In this document: one piece after another, positions 57,020 to 64,000 of the stretch
How positions within the stretch are numbered: position 1 is the first letter of the stretch
Layout of the letters: every line of letters starts with the position of its first letter
DNA from: Nitrosomonas nitrosa
GTDB taxonomy: Bacteria; Pseudomonadota; Gammaproteobacteria; Burkholderiales; Nitrosomonadaceae
DNA length: 64,000 bases
Assembly (NCBI RefSeq): GCF_003051105.1
Contig: NZ_QAOO01000005.1
Coordinates: forward strand, 1-64,000
Direction: 5' to 3'
Notes under the pieces: generated by a model
What the model was told of the DNA's origin: nothing
Database searches by the model: none
What the model saw: the letters and a program-made list of their open reading frames with translations, nothing else
Program-made: the position numbers and the translations under genes

Positions 57020-57523
57020 TTAGTGATGCGGATGTGTCTGCCCAGGTGCGGCATGGCGTGCATGATCGCTGAGCTGGGCATCGAACCATCGGTGGATGGC
57101 TTGCACGAGTGAGGGCGATTTGGCGGTGTAGATTATCTGAGCGCCATTGGCAAGCGCTTCATATTCAATCTTGATTTGTCCCGGTTGGGCCGACCGCAAT
57201 TCGGCCAGCCCCGGCATGTCATCCCCATGAATCTGCGCAGGCCTGGAAAAATCAGCATTGGCAAATGCTATCGAGATTTCGCGAAGATGCGCGCGTATCA
57301 ACCGAATCTGTTCGGTATCGAGCTTATCTTTGACGATAACCTGCTGAATGCCGCCACGGGTTGTTTTTGTAAAGAAGTGCATGGTTTTTTCCAGATCAAA
57401 TGGCATGACATGGACGCCGCGCTCAGCGACATCATCAAGGTGCTGCTCATTTGCAGGTTCAACCGCGTAAAGGGGGGTAATCAGCAGGAGAGTGATCAAT
57501 AAAGATGTGAAGCGTTCATTCAT
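57020..57523 (-). CDS. Secreted protein of unknown function
   Basis: A 167-residue protein with a signal peptide (MNERFTSLLITLLLITPLYAVEP, split near residue 20). The mature protein has a compact fold with VIVKDKLDTEQIRLIRAHL, a GDDMPGL segment and a C-terminal His-rich tail (HARHAAPGQTHPHH), which could bind metal. I do not recognise the family. It starts the operon with the sterol-desaturase-family gene. Confidence 0.6.
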   Translation of the reverse strand: MNERFTSLLITLLLITPLYAVEPANEQHLDDVAERGVHVMPFDLEKTMHFFTKTTRGGIQQVIVKDKLDTEQIRLIRAHLREISIAFANADFSRPAQIHGDDMPGLAELRSAQPGQIKIEYEALANGAQIIYTAKSPSLVQAIHRWFDAQLSDHARHAAPGQTHPHH

Positions 57524-57898
57524 AGTTTTATCCTACCCTATTAATCAGGGAGTACATCGGTTTATATATTCATATGCTTTGCATCTCAAAATTCGGCATC
57601 GATATCATCTCCCGCCAGGAGAAGATTGGATGAGGGATGGTAAAACCGAATTTTGGGGCGTAATGAGCATAGTTTTCAAGCAGTGAATTATAAAAATAAC
57701 TTTTGCCATAATAAGTTCAATATTTGGATGGCATCGCCTTGTGATTAGATCGATTGATGAGAGCCATTGTTCTGCCTCTACTCCAAGTTTGTCGTTGGAT
57801 CGTGAAAGTTAAAATGCGGATTTGAAGTTTATTTCCGGTCAATCCGCACGATCGGTCGCTATTTACGCTTATAACACAACTAGAGGAGTTTTTTCAGC
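57524..57898. other. Intergenic region with an inverted-repeat element
   Basis: This divergent gap holds promoters for the secreted-protein gene and the SPFH gene. The plus-strand gene has an AGAGGAG site at about 57880. A palindromic element lies at 57574-57670, described separately. Confidence 0.5.
57574..57670. repeat. Small inverted-repeat element
   Basis: CAAAATTCGG at 57587-57596 pairs with CCGAATTTTG at 57646-57655. The outer arms also share ATGCT ends (ATGCTTTGCAT versus ATGCTCATTAC read in reverse). The element is about 97 bp with no coding capacity. It may be a short mobile palindrome. Confidence 0.35.
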
Positions 57899-58852
57899 AT
57901 GGAAGATTTAGAGCCAGCATTGGATATCGCTTTTAATTTCTGGGTGGGTTTGGCGATTCTATTGGTGATTTTGATCAAGACTGCGGTTCGCTTCGTTCCG
58001 CAGAATATGGCTTATATCATCGAGCGTTTTGGCAAGTACAATAAAACGATGGAAGCGGGGCTCAATGTGTTGGTGCCTTTCATTGATCGGGTAGCTTACC
58101 AGCGTAGCCTGAAAGAGCAGGCCATCGATGTCCCAAGCCAGAGTGCCATTACCAAAGACAATATTTCCTTGGTGGTCGATGGCGTGCTATATATGAAAGT
58201 GCTCGATCCTTACAAGGCTTCTTATGGTGTCGATGATTATGCTTACGCGGTGACACAGCTTGCGCAAACAACCATGCGGAGTGAAATTGGCAAAATGGAT
58301 CTCGATAAATCTTTTGAGGAACGCGAAAGCCTGAACGCCAATATCGTAGCGGCCATCAATGAAGCCGCCAGTCCTTGGGGCGTACAGGTGATGCGTTACG
58401 AAATCAAGGATATCGAGCCGCCCCGTTCAGTACTGGAAGCCATGGAGCGGCAGATGAAAGCGGAGCGGGACAAGCGCGCGATGATTCTGGAATCGGAAGG
58501 CCAGCGTCAATCGGCAATCAATGTCGCAGAAGGGGATAAGCAGTCCAAAGTGCTTTCGGCCGAAGCGGATAAGGCCGAGCAGATTTTGCGAGCGCAAGGC
58601 GAAGCTGCGGCCATTCTGGCGGTTGCTGAAGCAAAAGCGCAGGCACTGAAGATTGTCGGTGATATTGCCAATACTACGGAAGGGCAACGCGCGATTCAGC
58701 TTGAATTGGCGGGAAATGCGATTGAAGCGAAAAAAGCGATTGCCAAGGAATCGTCCGTCGTGCTGCTATCGGACAATCAAACACAAGCCGCTCACATGGT
58801 TGCGGAAGCCATGACGATCATCAATACGCTCAATAAAAGCGAACGCGATTGA
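57899..58852 (+). CDS. SPFH/band 7 stomatin-like protein (QmcA type)
   Basis: A 317-residue membrane-associated protein with one N-terminal helix (about 12-30) and an SPFH domain (VRFVPQNMAYIIERFGKYNKTMEAG). A long coiled coil rich in Ala, Glu and Lys follows (about 180-290). It likely forms oligomeric platforms in the inner membrane that affect protease or transport function. It precedes an NfeD gene by 44 bases, the classic pairing for this family. Confidence 0.92.
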   Translation: MEDLEPALDIAFNFWVGLAILLVILIKTAVRFVPQNMAYIIERFGKYNKTMEAGLNVLVPFIDRVAYQRSLKEQAIDVPSQSAITKDNISLVVDGVLYMKVLDPYKASYGVDDYAYAVTQLAQTTMRSEIGKMDLDKSFEERESLNANIVAAINEAASPWGVQVMRYEIKDIEPPRSVLEAMERQMKAERDKRAMILESEGQRQSAINVAEGDKQSKVLSAEADKAEQILRAQGEAAAILAVAEAKAQALKIVGDIANTTEGQRAIQLELAGNAIEAKKAIAKESSVVLLSDNQTQAAHMVAEAMTIINTLNKSERD

Positions 58853-58896
58853 TCCTAGGCCATCATCGATCTAGAAATGGATGAATTGGAAAAGTT

Positions 58897-59406
58897 ATGG
58901 ACATGATCATCGATTATATTAACCGACATCAGGGTGAATTCTGGATTGCTTTGGGTTTTACCGTGCTGGCGGTCGAGGTGTTATTTTTTGCCATGACGAC
59001 GATCGTGCTGATATTCGCGGGATTGGGTGCGTTGGCGACCGGTTTGATGATGCTGGCGGGCTTGCTGCCCGAGACGTGGTTGGCGGGTATTTCGGGTTTT
59101 GGCATCAATTCGGCGATCATCACTATATCGCTTTGGAAGCCATTGCGTCATTTACAAGGAAAACGCGCCCCCAAACCCGATAAGAGCAGCGATTTCATTG
59201 GGTTGGAGTTTGTTGTCGAACAGGATATCAGGCTACGGGCGCCAGGCAAATTGCGTTATTCCGGTGTCGATTGGCGCATTGAAATCGACCCCGAAGCGGG
59301 AATCGGTGAGATCCCAGCAGGGCAGCGTGTCATGGTGAGCACGGTCGAAGTGGGCGTTTTTCGTGTCAGGCCTGTCATGAAAGAAGCGGGGGCGTCACCG
59401 TGTTAG
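58897..59406 (+). CDS. NfeD-like membrane protein
   Basis: A 169-residue protein with about three helices (residues 15-85, LALGFTVLAVEVLFFAMTT-like) and a soluble C-terminal OB-fold domain (GLEFVVEQDIRLRAPGKLRYSGVDWRIEID region, split near residue 125). This is the short NfeD type that partners with SPFH proteins such as the one just upstream. The pair is co-transcribed on position alone. Confidence 0.88.
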   Translation: MDMIIDYINRHQGEFWIALGFTVLAVEVLFFAMTTIVLIFAGLGALATGLMMLAGLLPETWLAGISGFGINSAIITISLWKPLRHLQGKRAPKPDKSSDFIGLEFVVEQDIRLRAPGKLRYSGVDWRIEIDPEAGIGEIPAGQRVMVSTVEVGVFRVRPVMKEAGASPC

Positions 59407-59411
59407 GGATG

Positions 59412-61304
59412 TCAACCTGTTAATTTTTTGGAATTTTGCTCTTTTCTGTTTTTCTGATGATCGAGATGGCCGAGAAAACCGCCTGATTGATGATTCCAGA
59501 GTTTGGCATAAAGGCGGTTATGAGAGAGCAGCTCGGCATGGGTGCCTTGTTCGACGATACGTCCCTTCTCTAATACGATCAACCGGTCCATCGCTGCGAT
59601 GGTCGAGAGGCGATGGGCGATCGCGATGACGGTTTTGCCTTGCATGAGTTGGTGCAGATTTTGCTGGATACTGGCTTCGACACCGGAATCGAGCGCGGAA
59701 GTGGCTTCATCCAGAATCAGAATGGGTGCATTCTTCAGCAATACACGCGCAATGGCGATGCGCTGGCGCTGCCCGCCTGACAGATTGACGCCGCGTTCGC
59801 CAACATAAGCGTCATACCCTCGCCGTCCCTTGCTATCGAGTAACGGCAGGATGAATTCATGCGCATGCGCGAGTTTCGCTGCTTCAAGCATCTGTTCTTC
59901 GGTGGCATCAGGTTTGCCGAAGAGGATATTGTCCCGAATGGATCGATGCAGCAAGGAGGTGTCTTGGGTCACGATCGCAATATTGGCGCGCAGGCTATCT
60001 TGCGTGACTTGGCGTATGTCTTGCCCATCGATGAGAATACTGCCTTGCTGCACATCGTAAAAGCGCAGCAGCAGACTTACCAGGGTGGATTTACCGGCAC
60101 CTGAACGGCCGACGATACCTACTTTTTCGCCTGCCGCAATATGCAAGTTGAAGTCGCTAAAAACTTGCTCGCTCCGATTCTGGTCGACCTGATGATAGAC
60201 AAACCCAACGTGATTGAAAGTGATCGCGCCGGCGGTCACCTTGAGCGGAATCGCGTCGGGCGCATCGACCACTGTTTGCGGTTGCGAGAGGGTATTGATG
60301 CCGTCTTGGACGATCCCGATATTTTCAAATAGATCGCTCACTTCCCACATGATCCAGTGCGACATGCCGGTCAGACGAATCGCGAGGCTCAGTGCGACAG
60401 CGATTGCGCCAGCAGTGACATTTCCGGTGATCCACAAGTAAATGCCAAGTGCGCCGATGCTGAAAACCAGCAGCATGTTGCTGCTCCACACGTAGGCATG
60501 CAGCTTTGTGACCAGTCGCATTTGCGGGTAAACAGTGAACAGAAATTTTTCCATGCTTGCTTTGGCGTATGCCGATTCGCGCTGGGTATGCGAGAACAAT
60601 TTGAGCGTCAGAATATTGGTATAGCTATCGACGATGCGCCCAGTCATGTCGGAGCGCGCGTCAGCTTGCTGCTTGGAAATATGCCTTAATCTCGGAAGAA
60701 AGTAAGACAGCGTGATCGAATAAATGCCCAACCAGATGAATAAAGGGATGCATAGACGAGGATCGGCATTGGCAACCAGAAACACGGTCGTCACGAGATA
60801 GACGATGATGAACAGCATGACGTCGAGTGTTTTCATGACGGATTCTCGCACGGCCAAGGCTGTTTGCATTACTTTGGTCGCGATCCGGCCGCTGAATTCA
60901 TTCTGAAAAAAAGCATAGCTCTGATTGAGCAGGTAGCGATGCGCCTGCCAACGCACGATCATCGGAAAATTACCTGCTAAGGTTTGATACATAAAGACCG
61001 AATGCAATAACACCAGTATAGGCATTAGTACCAAAATGAAAATCGACAAGCCTATTAACGAGACGATTTCTTCTTCAAGAAAAGTCTGGGGATCTTTTTC
61101 TGAAAGCCAGTCGATGATTTGACCCAGTATGCCATAGAGCATCGCCTCGCCAATGGCGACACCTACCGTAAGTATCGACATCATTAGCAGGTAGGGTTCG
61201 ATTCCCCGAGTATAGTGCCGACAGAATTGATATAGCCCCTTAGGGGGTTCCGTTGGATGCTCGGGTGGAAAGGGGTTGATGAGGCGTTCGAAAAAACCAA
61301 GCAT
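59412..61304 (-). CDS. ABC exporter with fused membrane and ATPase domains
   Basis: A 630-residue homodimer-forming exporter. Six helices lie between about residues 40 and 330, followed by an ATPase domain with Walker A GRSGAGKST, the Q-loop VTQDTSLLH, the signature [12 protein letters not shown], Walker B ILDEATSALD and the H-loop AIAHRLST. It resembles MsbA/multidrug exporters. The substrate is unknown. The gene is convergent with nfeD. Confidence 0.92.
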   Translation of the reverse strand: MLGFFERLINPFPPEHPTEPPKGLYQFCRHYTRGIEPYLLMMSILTVGVAIGEAMLYGILGQIIDWLSEKDPQTFLEEEIVSLIGLSIFILVLMPILVLLHSVFMYQTLAGNFPMIVRWQAHRYLLNQSYAFFQNEFSGRIATKVMQTALAVRESVMKTLDVMLFIIVYLVTTVFLVANADPRLCIPLFIWLGIYSITLSYFLPRLRHISKQQADARSDMTGRIVDSYTNILTLKLFSHTQRESAYAKASMEKFLFTVYPQMRLVTKLHAYVWSSNMLLVFSIGALGIYLWITGNVTAGAIAVALSLAIRLTGMSHWIMWEVSDLFENIGIVQDGINTLSQPQTVVDAPDAIPLKVTAGAITFNHVGFVYHQVDQNRSEQVFSDFNLHIAAGEKVGIVGRSGAGKSTLVSLLLRFYDVQQGSILIDGQDIRQVTQDSLRANIAIVTQDTSLLHRSIRDNILFGKPDATEEQMLEAAKLAHAHEFILPLLDSKGRRGYDAYVGERGVNLSGGQRQRIAIARVLLKNAPILILDEATSALDSGVEASIQQNLHQLMQGKTVIAIAHRLSTIAAMDRLIVLEKGRIVEQGTHAELLSHNRLYAKLWNHQSGGFLGHLDHQKNRKEQNSKKLTG

Positions 61305-61384
61305 GTCGTCGTTATAATTGGAATAAGAGGGGTGCGATAATGGTTACGCTTTGAGCGAACTAGCTTAGATTGCCCCCCGCATGT

Positions 61385-62653
61385 TTAGCCGCCACTGAGC
61401 CGTTCGAATATTCTGAAGCCTGCTACATAAGTCCCGATAGCTGAACCCAGCGAAGAGAGCAAAAATATCAGTAAAATTCGGGTGACCTGATTATTCCACC
61501 ATCCCTTTAAACTAGCTGCATCGCTTCTGAGCCGGCTAAAATCGCCAACTTGCGGTTTGCGCAGCAGGGTTTCGACTGCGCCAGCGACTACGCCGGCACC
61601 AATCATTGGGTTGAGCGAAGTAATGGGCGCCGCCAGAAAAGCGGTCAGGATCGTCAACGGATGAGCGAGCGCGATCAATGCGCCCAGCGCTGAAAGGCCG
61701 CCATTGATCAATACCCAATCGATGACCATTGCCATACCCATCTCGGTACTTTTGTTAAAACCAATTGTAAAACCAAACAGTATGGCGAGCACGATAAGCC
61801 ATGGTATGTATTTGAACCAATTGGATGATGCGGGAATCGTGTCGAGCTTTTTGATGGTTTCTTCTGGATTATCGATACTGCGCGACTGCAAGATTTGCTC
61901 GATTCCCTTTAGATGACCTGCGCCCACGACAGCGAGCGTATGCCGGTAATCGTTTTCGATGACTTCTTTCAATAGGCATGCCGCCATGTATTCATCACGC
62001 TCGCTGATGAGCGGGATGAATAAATGTTTTTGATTTTCCGCAAACTGTGAAAAAGCACTTTCCAGGACGTCGCCTTCTTTCAGTTTTTCAATTTCTTCTG
62101 CGCTGACCGATTCCCGGGACATTATACTCGCGAGCAGACCGCCGAATAATTCTATTCGTCTCCACCATGGAACATTGCGATAAATACGCTTGAGCGTGAT
62201 GCCGATTTCTCTATCGATGAGTAAAATGGGAAGCTTGGCTTCTGCAGCATCTTTGATCGCAGTGCGCATTTCCAAGCCGGGCTCGATGCCCAGTCGTTCC
62301 GCCATACGCTGCTGAAAAGCGCCTAAGGCTAGGCTCGCAGTGACCATACTTGCCTGACCTTTATGGATAACCTGAAAGAGATCCATTTTGCTTAACAAAT
62401 CAGGATTGACGATTGCTTTATGGCGGCTTGGGCATAATTCGATTGCAACAGCATCAAACTCGCCAGTCGCAATCAATTCTTTTACCTTATCTGCGCTTGC
62501 TTGCGAAATATGGGCTGTGCCAAGGAGGGTAATTTTATGACCATCAACTTCAAGTGTCCTGATGGGCTCTTGCTCAAATTCATTAGTTAGTGTGATAGGC
62601 GACGAAATTGATGTAGCGATTGAGGTAGCGTTTGCTTGCTTTATTTCAGACAT
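61385..62653 (-). CDS. TraB-family membrane protein
   Basis: A 422-residue protein. The soluble N-terminal part has the TraB/GumN motifs: LLGTAHIS near residue 43, FDAVAIELCPSRH near 66, and VVGAGHLKGI near 240. The C-terminal half has four or five membrane helices, including GGLSALGALIALAHPLTILTAF and the PMIGAGVVAGAVETLL segment. Members are probable metal-dependent peptidase-like proteins. No function is known here. Confidence 0.85.
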   Translation of the reverse strand: MSEIKQANATSIATSISSPITLTNEFEQEPIRTLEVDGHKITLLGTAHISQASADKVKELIATGEFDAVAIELCPSRHKAIVNPDLLSKMDLFQVIHKGQASMVTASLALGAFQQRMAERLGIEPGLEMRTAIKDAAEAKLPILLIDREIGITLKRIYRNVPWWRRIELFGGLLASIMSRESVSAEEIEKLKEGDVLESAFSQFAENQKHLFIPLISERDEYMAACLLKEVIENDYRHTLAVVGAGHLKGIEQILQSRSIDNPEETIKKLDTIPASSNWFKYIPWLIVLAILFGFTIGFNKSTEMGMAMVIDWVLINGGLSALGALIALAHPLTILTAFLAAPITSLNPMIGAGVVAGAVETLLRKPQVGDFSRLRSDAASLKGWWNNQVTRILLIFLLSSLGSAIGTYVAGFRIFERLSGG

Positions 62654-63075
62654 AAATTGTTTTAGCTTTCCCGAATAACTTTAGGCAAAATCATTTTAAC
62701 AGGCAAAAAATGCGCATCTGATTCTGATATATGCCGCGTTGAAAGTTTCAACCTAGATTCCCGCGCTGATCGCTGGTTTATGATGCTAGCATTATGAATC
62801 TAGGATCAATTTGATCAAAAATATCGTTTGTTACACGATAATGAAATAAGCAGTATAGCCGATAAAACAGATAATGAGTGTTTTACAATCGATTCGCTTG
62901 CTGTGTATACATGTTACCCGACGAGAGGATTGATGAGATAGGCGCTCTATGAAGGTAATCGACGCATTGCACATGGGGTGTGCCAAGTAAGCAAAGCCAG
63001 AAAACAATGACCGGCTTTTTGTTTGGCGAGAAAGCCGGTATGGCCTGTTTATTTATAGTTGCAGCGCCGTCATGA
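62654..63075. other. Intergenic region with a terminator
   Basis: This region upstream of the TraB-family gene and downstream of the serine dehydratase gene contains no gene that I can support. It should hold the TraB gene promoter. A hairpin near 63010-63039 is the only clear structure. Confidence 0.5.
63010..63039 (-). terminator. Candidate terminator after L-serine dehydratase
   Basis: ACCGGCTTT at 63010-63018 and AAAGCCGGT at 63031-63039 form a 9-bp stem with a 12-base loop. It lies about 37 bases past the stop codon of the minus-strand gene. The stretch after the stem on that strand (CATTGTTTTCTGG) has only a short T-run. Confidence 0.5.
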
Positions 63076-64000
63076 TCAGCATTCTGTGATGCTGACGGCC
63101 AAGCCGCCCAGTGATGTTTCCTTGTATTTGTGGGACATTTCGAGACCCGTTTGCTTCATAGCGGCGATACAGTTATCGAGCGGCATGAAATGTTCTCCTG
63201 TGCCTCTGCGTGCGAGTGCCGCGGCGGTATGTGCTTTAATGGCACCAAAGCCATTACGTTCGATACAAGGAACCTGAACCAAGCCACCGACCGGATCGCA
63301 GGTCATGCCCAAATGATGCTCCAGAGCAATCTCTGCAGCGTTTTCTATCTGTTTTGCAGTGCCCCCTTGCGCCGCACATAATCCTGCGGCAGCCATCGCA
63401 GCAGCCGATCCGACTTCCCCTTGGCAACCTACTTCGGCTCCGGATATTGAGCTGCGATGTTTGATGATGCCCCCAATGGCTGCTGCCGTGAGCAAGAAAT
63501 TCCTGACGTCCTCGTTGCTGCCATTTTCATGCTTGACCATATAATAAAGAACGGCTGGGATCACGCCTGCAGCGCCATTGGTAGGCGCAGTGACGACCAT
63601 GTGGCCTGCCGCGTTTTCTTCATTGACGGCCATTGCATAGGCGCATAGCCAATCATTTAATGTTGCTTTTTCGGTATTCTGACTAAGCTGATTGAAGAGT
63701 TTCTTGGCCCGGCGTGATACCTTAAGACCACCCGGCAATACGCCTTCTGCCGTCAGGCCATTCTCGATACACCGTTGCATGGCGTGCCAAATTTTATCTA
63801 GCCCAAGATTAAGCTCATCGGCAGAGATTTTTGTAATCTCGTTAGCGCGTTTCATATCGGCAATCGAAAGATTGCTTTGCTGAGACATGTTCAGCATGCT
63901 TTGGGCCGAATCAAAAGGGTAAGGAAAAGTTCGGGCCGATTCCATTTTGATAGGGGCATTCAGTTGGCTGATTTCGGCAAGCGTATTGATAAATCCACCG
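63076..64000 (-). CDS. sdaA: L-serine dehydratase, iron-sulfur type, 5'-truncated by the window edge
   Basis: About 308 residues of the C-terminal part are visible. The reading frame continues past 63945 to the edge with [12 protein letters not shown] in frame, so the real start lies outside the window. The full protein should be about 455 residues. The cluster cysteines are present: one in [13 protein letters not shown] and a pair 11 residues apart in [13 protein letters not shown], matching the family spacing. It converts L-serine to pyruvate and ammonia using a 4Fe-4S cluster. The ATG at 63945 is internal. Confidence 0.95.
   Translation of the reverse strand, partial: GGFINTLAEISQLNAPIKMESARTFPYPFDSAQSMLNMSQQSNLSIADMKRANEITKISADELNLGLDKIWHAMQRCIENGLTAEGVLPGGLKVSRRAKKLFNQLSQNTEKATLNDWLCAYAMAVNEENAAGHMVVTAPTNGAAGVIPAVLYYMVKHENGSNEDVRNFLLTAAAIGGIIKHRSSISGAEVGCQGEVGSAAAMAAAGLCAAQGGTAKQIENAAEIALEHHLGMTCDPVGGLVQVPCIERNGFGAIKAHTAAALARRGTGEHFMPLDNCIAAMKQTGLEMSHKYKETSLGGLAVSITEC

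Overview
The window looks like a chromosomal segment of a betaproteobacterium. My best guess is Nitrosomonas or a close relative in the Nitrosomonadaceae. This rests on moderate GC content, a PEP-CTERM protein inside an exopolysaccharide locus, many GTCATTGCGAGG-type interspersed repeats, and the general protein flavour. No rRNA, tRNA or ammonia-oxidation gene is present, so the genus is an inference.

Left part (1-7.2 kb): a CusF-like periplasmic copper protein with two small envelope proteins, a PAS-PAS-GGDEF diguanylate cyclase, a TrmA/RlmD-type RNA methyltransferase, a DUF2147 protein, and an envelope-stress protease pair (HtrA/DegP-like and HtpX-like M48).

7.3-12.2 kb: a compact two-gene operon. 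A degenerate SIR2-like domain fused to a TIR domain is followed 3 bp later by an 1169-residue nSTAND1 ATPase with a coiled coil, one membrane helix and about 13 WD40 repeats. This has the architecture of a sensor-switch-effector immunity or cell-suicide module and is the strongest candidate for an undescribed system.

12.5-19.3 kb: a sulfate-uptake operon (DUF2292 small protein, alginate-export-type porin, sulfate-binding protein, CysT, CysW, CysA, CysB-like regulator). 19.3-31.3 kb: a GH15 glucoamylase-like enzyme, an RTX/DUF4214 protein, a CruF-like carotenoid protein, a sulfotransferase-like protein, a MacAB-like ABC efflux operon with two permeases, a MITE-like element and a membrane MutS-type ATPase.

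31.4-55.2 kb: a large Wzx/Wzy-type exopolysaccharide region, mostly on the minus strand. It holds a Wzc tyrosine autokinase, Wza exporter, Wzb phosphatase, CrtC-like lipocalin protein, PEP-CTERM protein, DHH phosphoesterase, glycosyltransferases, a heparinase-like enzyme, an ADH-Gfo/Idh fusion, a CapK-like ligase, a flippase, an acetyltransferase, an O-antigen ligase/polymerase, a nucleotidyltransferase, the APS kinase CysC and the WecA-like initiating transferase. A 2.2 kb block of about 232-bp tandem repeats splits the locus and contains a GIY-YIG nuclease gene. Initiation (WecA), assembly (glycosyltransferases), flipping (Wzx), polymerisation (Wzy-like) and export (Wza/Wzb/Wzc) are all represented. 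CysC would supply PAPS if the polymer is sulfated.

55.7-64 kb: ordinary housekeeping and envelope genes: a hypothetical protein, a sterol-desaturase family protein, a secreted protein, an SPFH/NfeD pair, an ABC exporter, a TraB-family protein, and L-serine dehydratase running off the right edge. Start codons were chosen from ribosome-binding sites and gene overlaps where these were informative.
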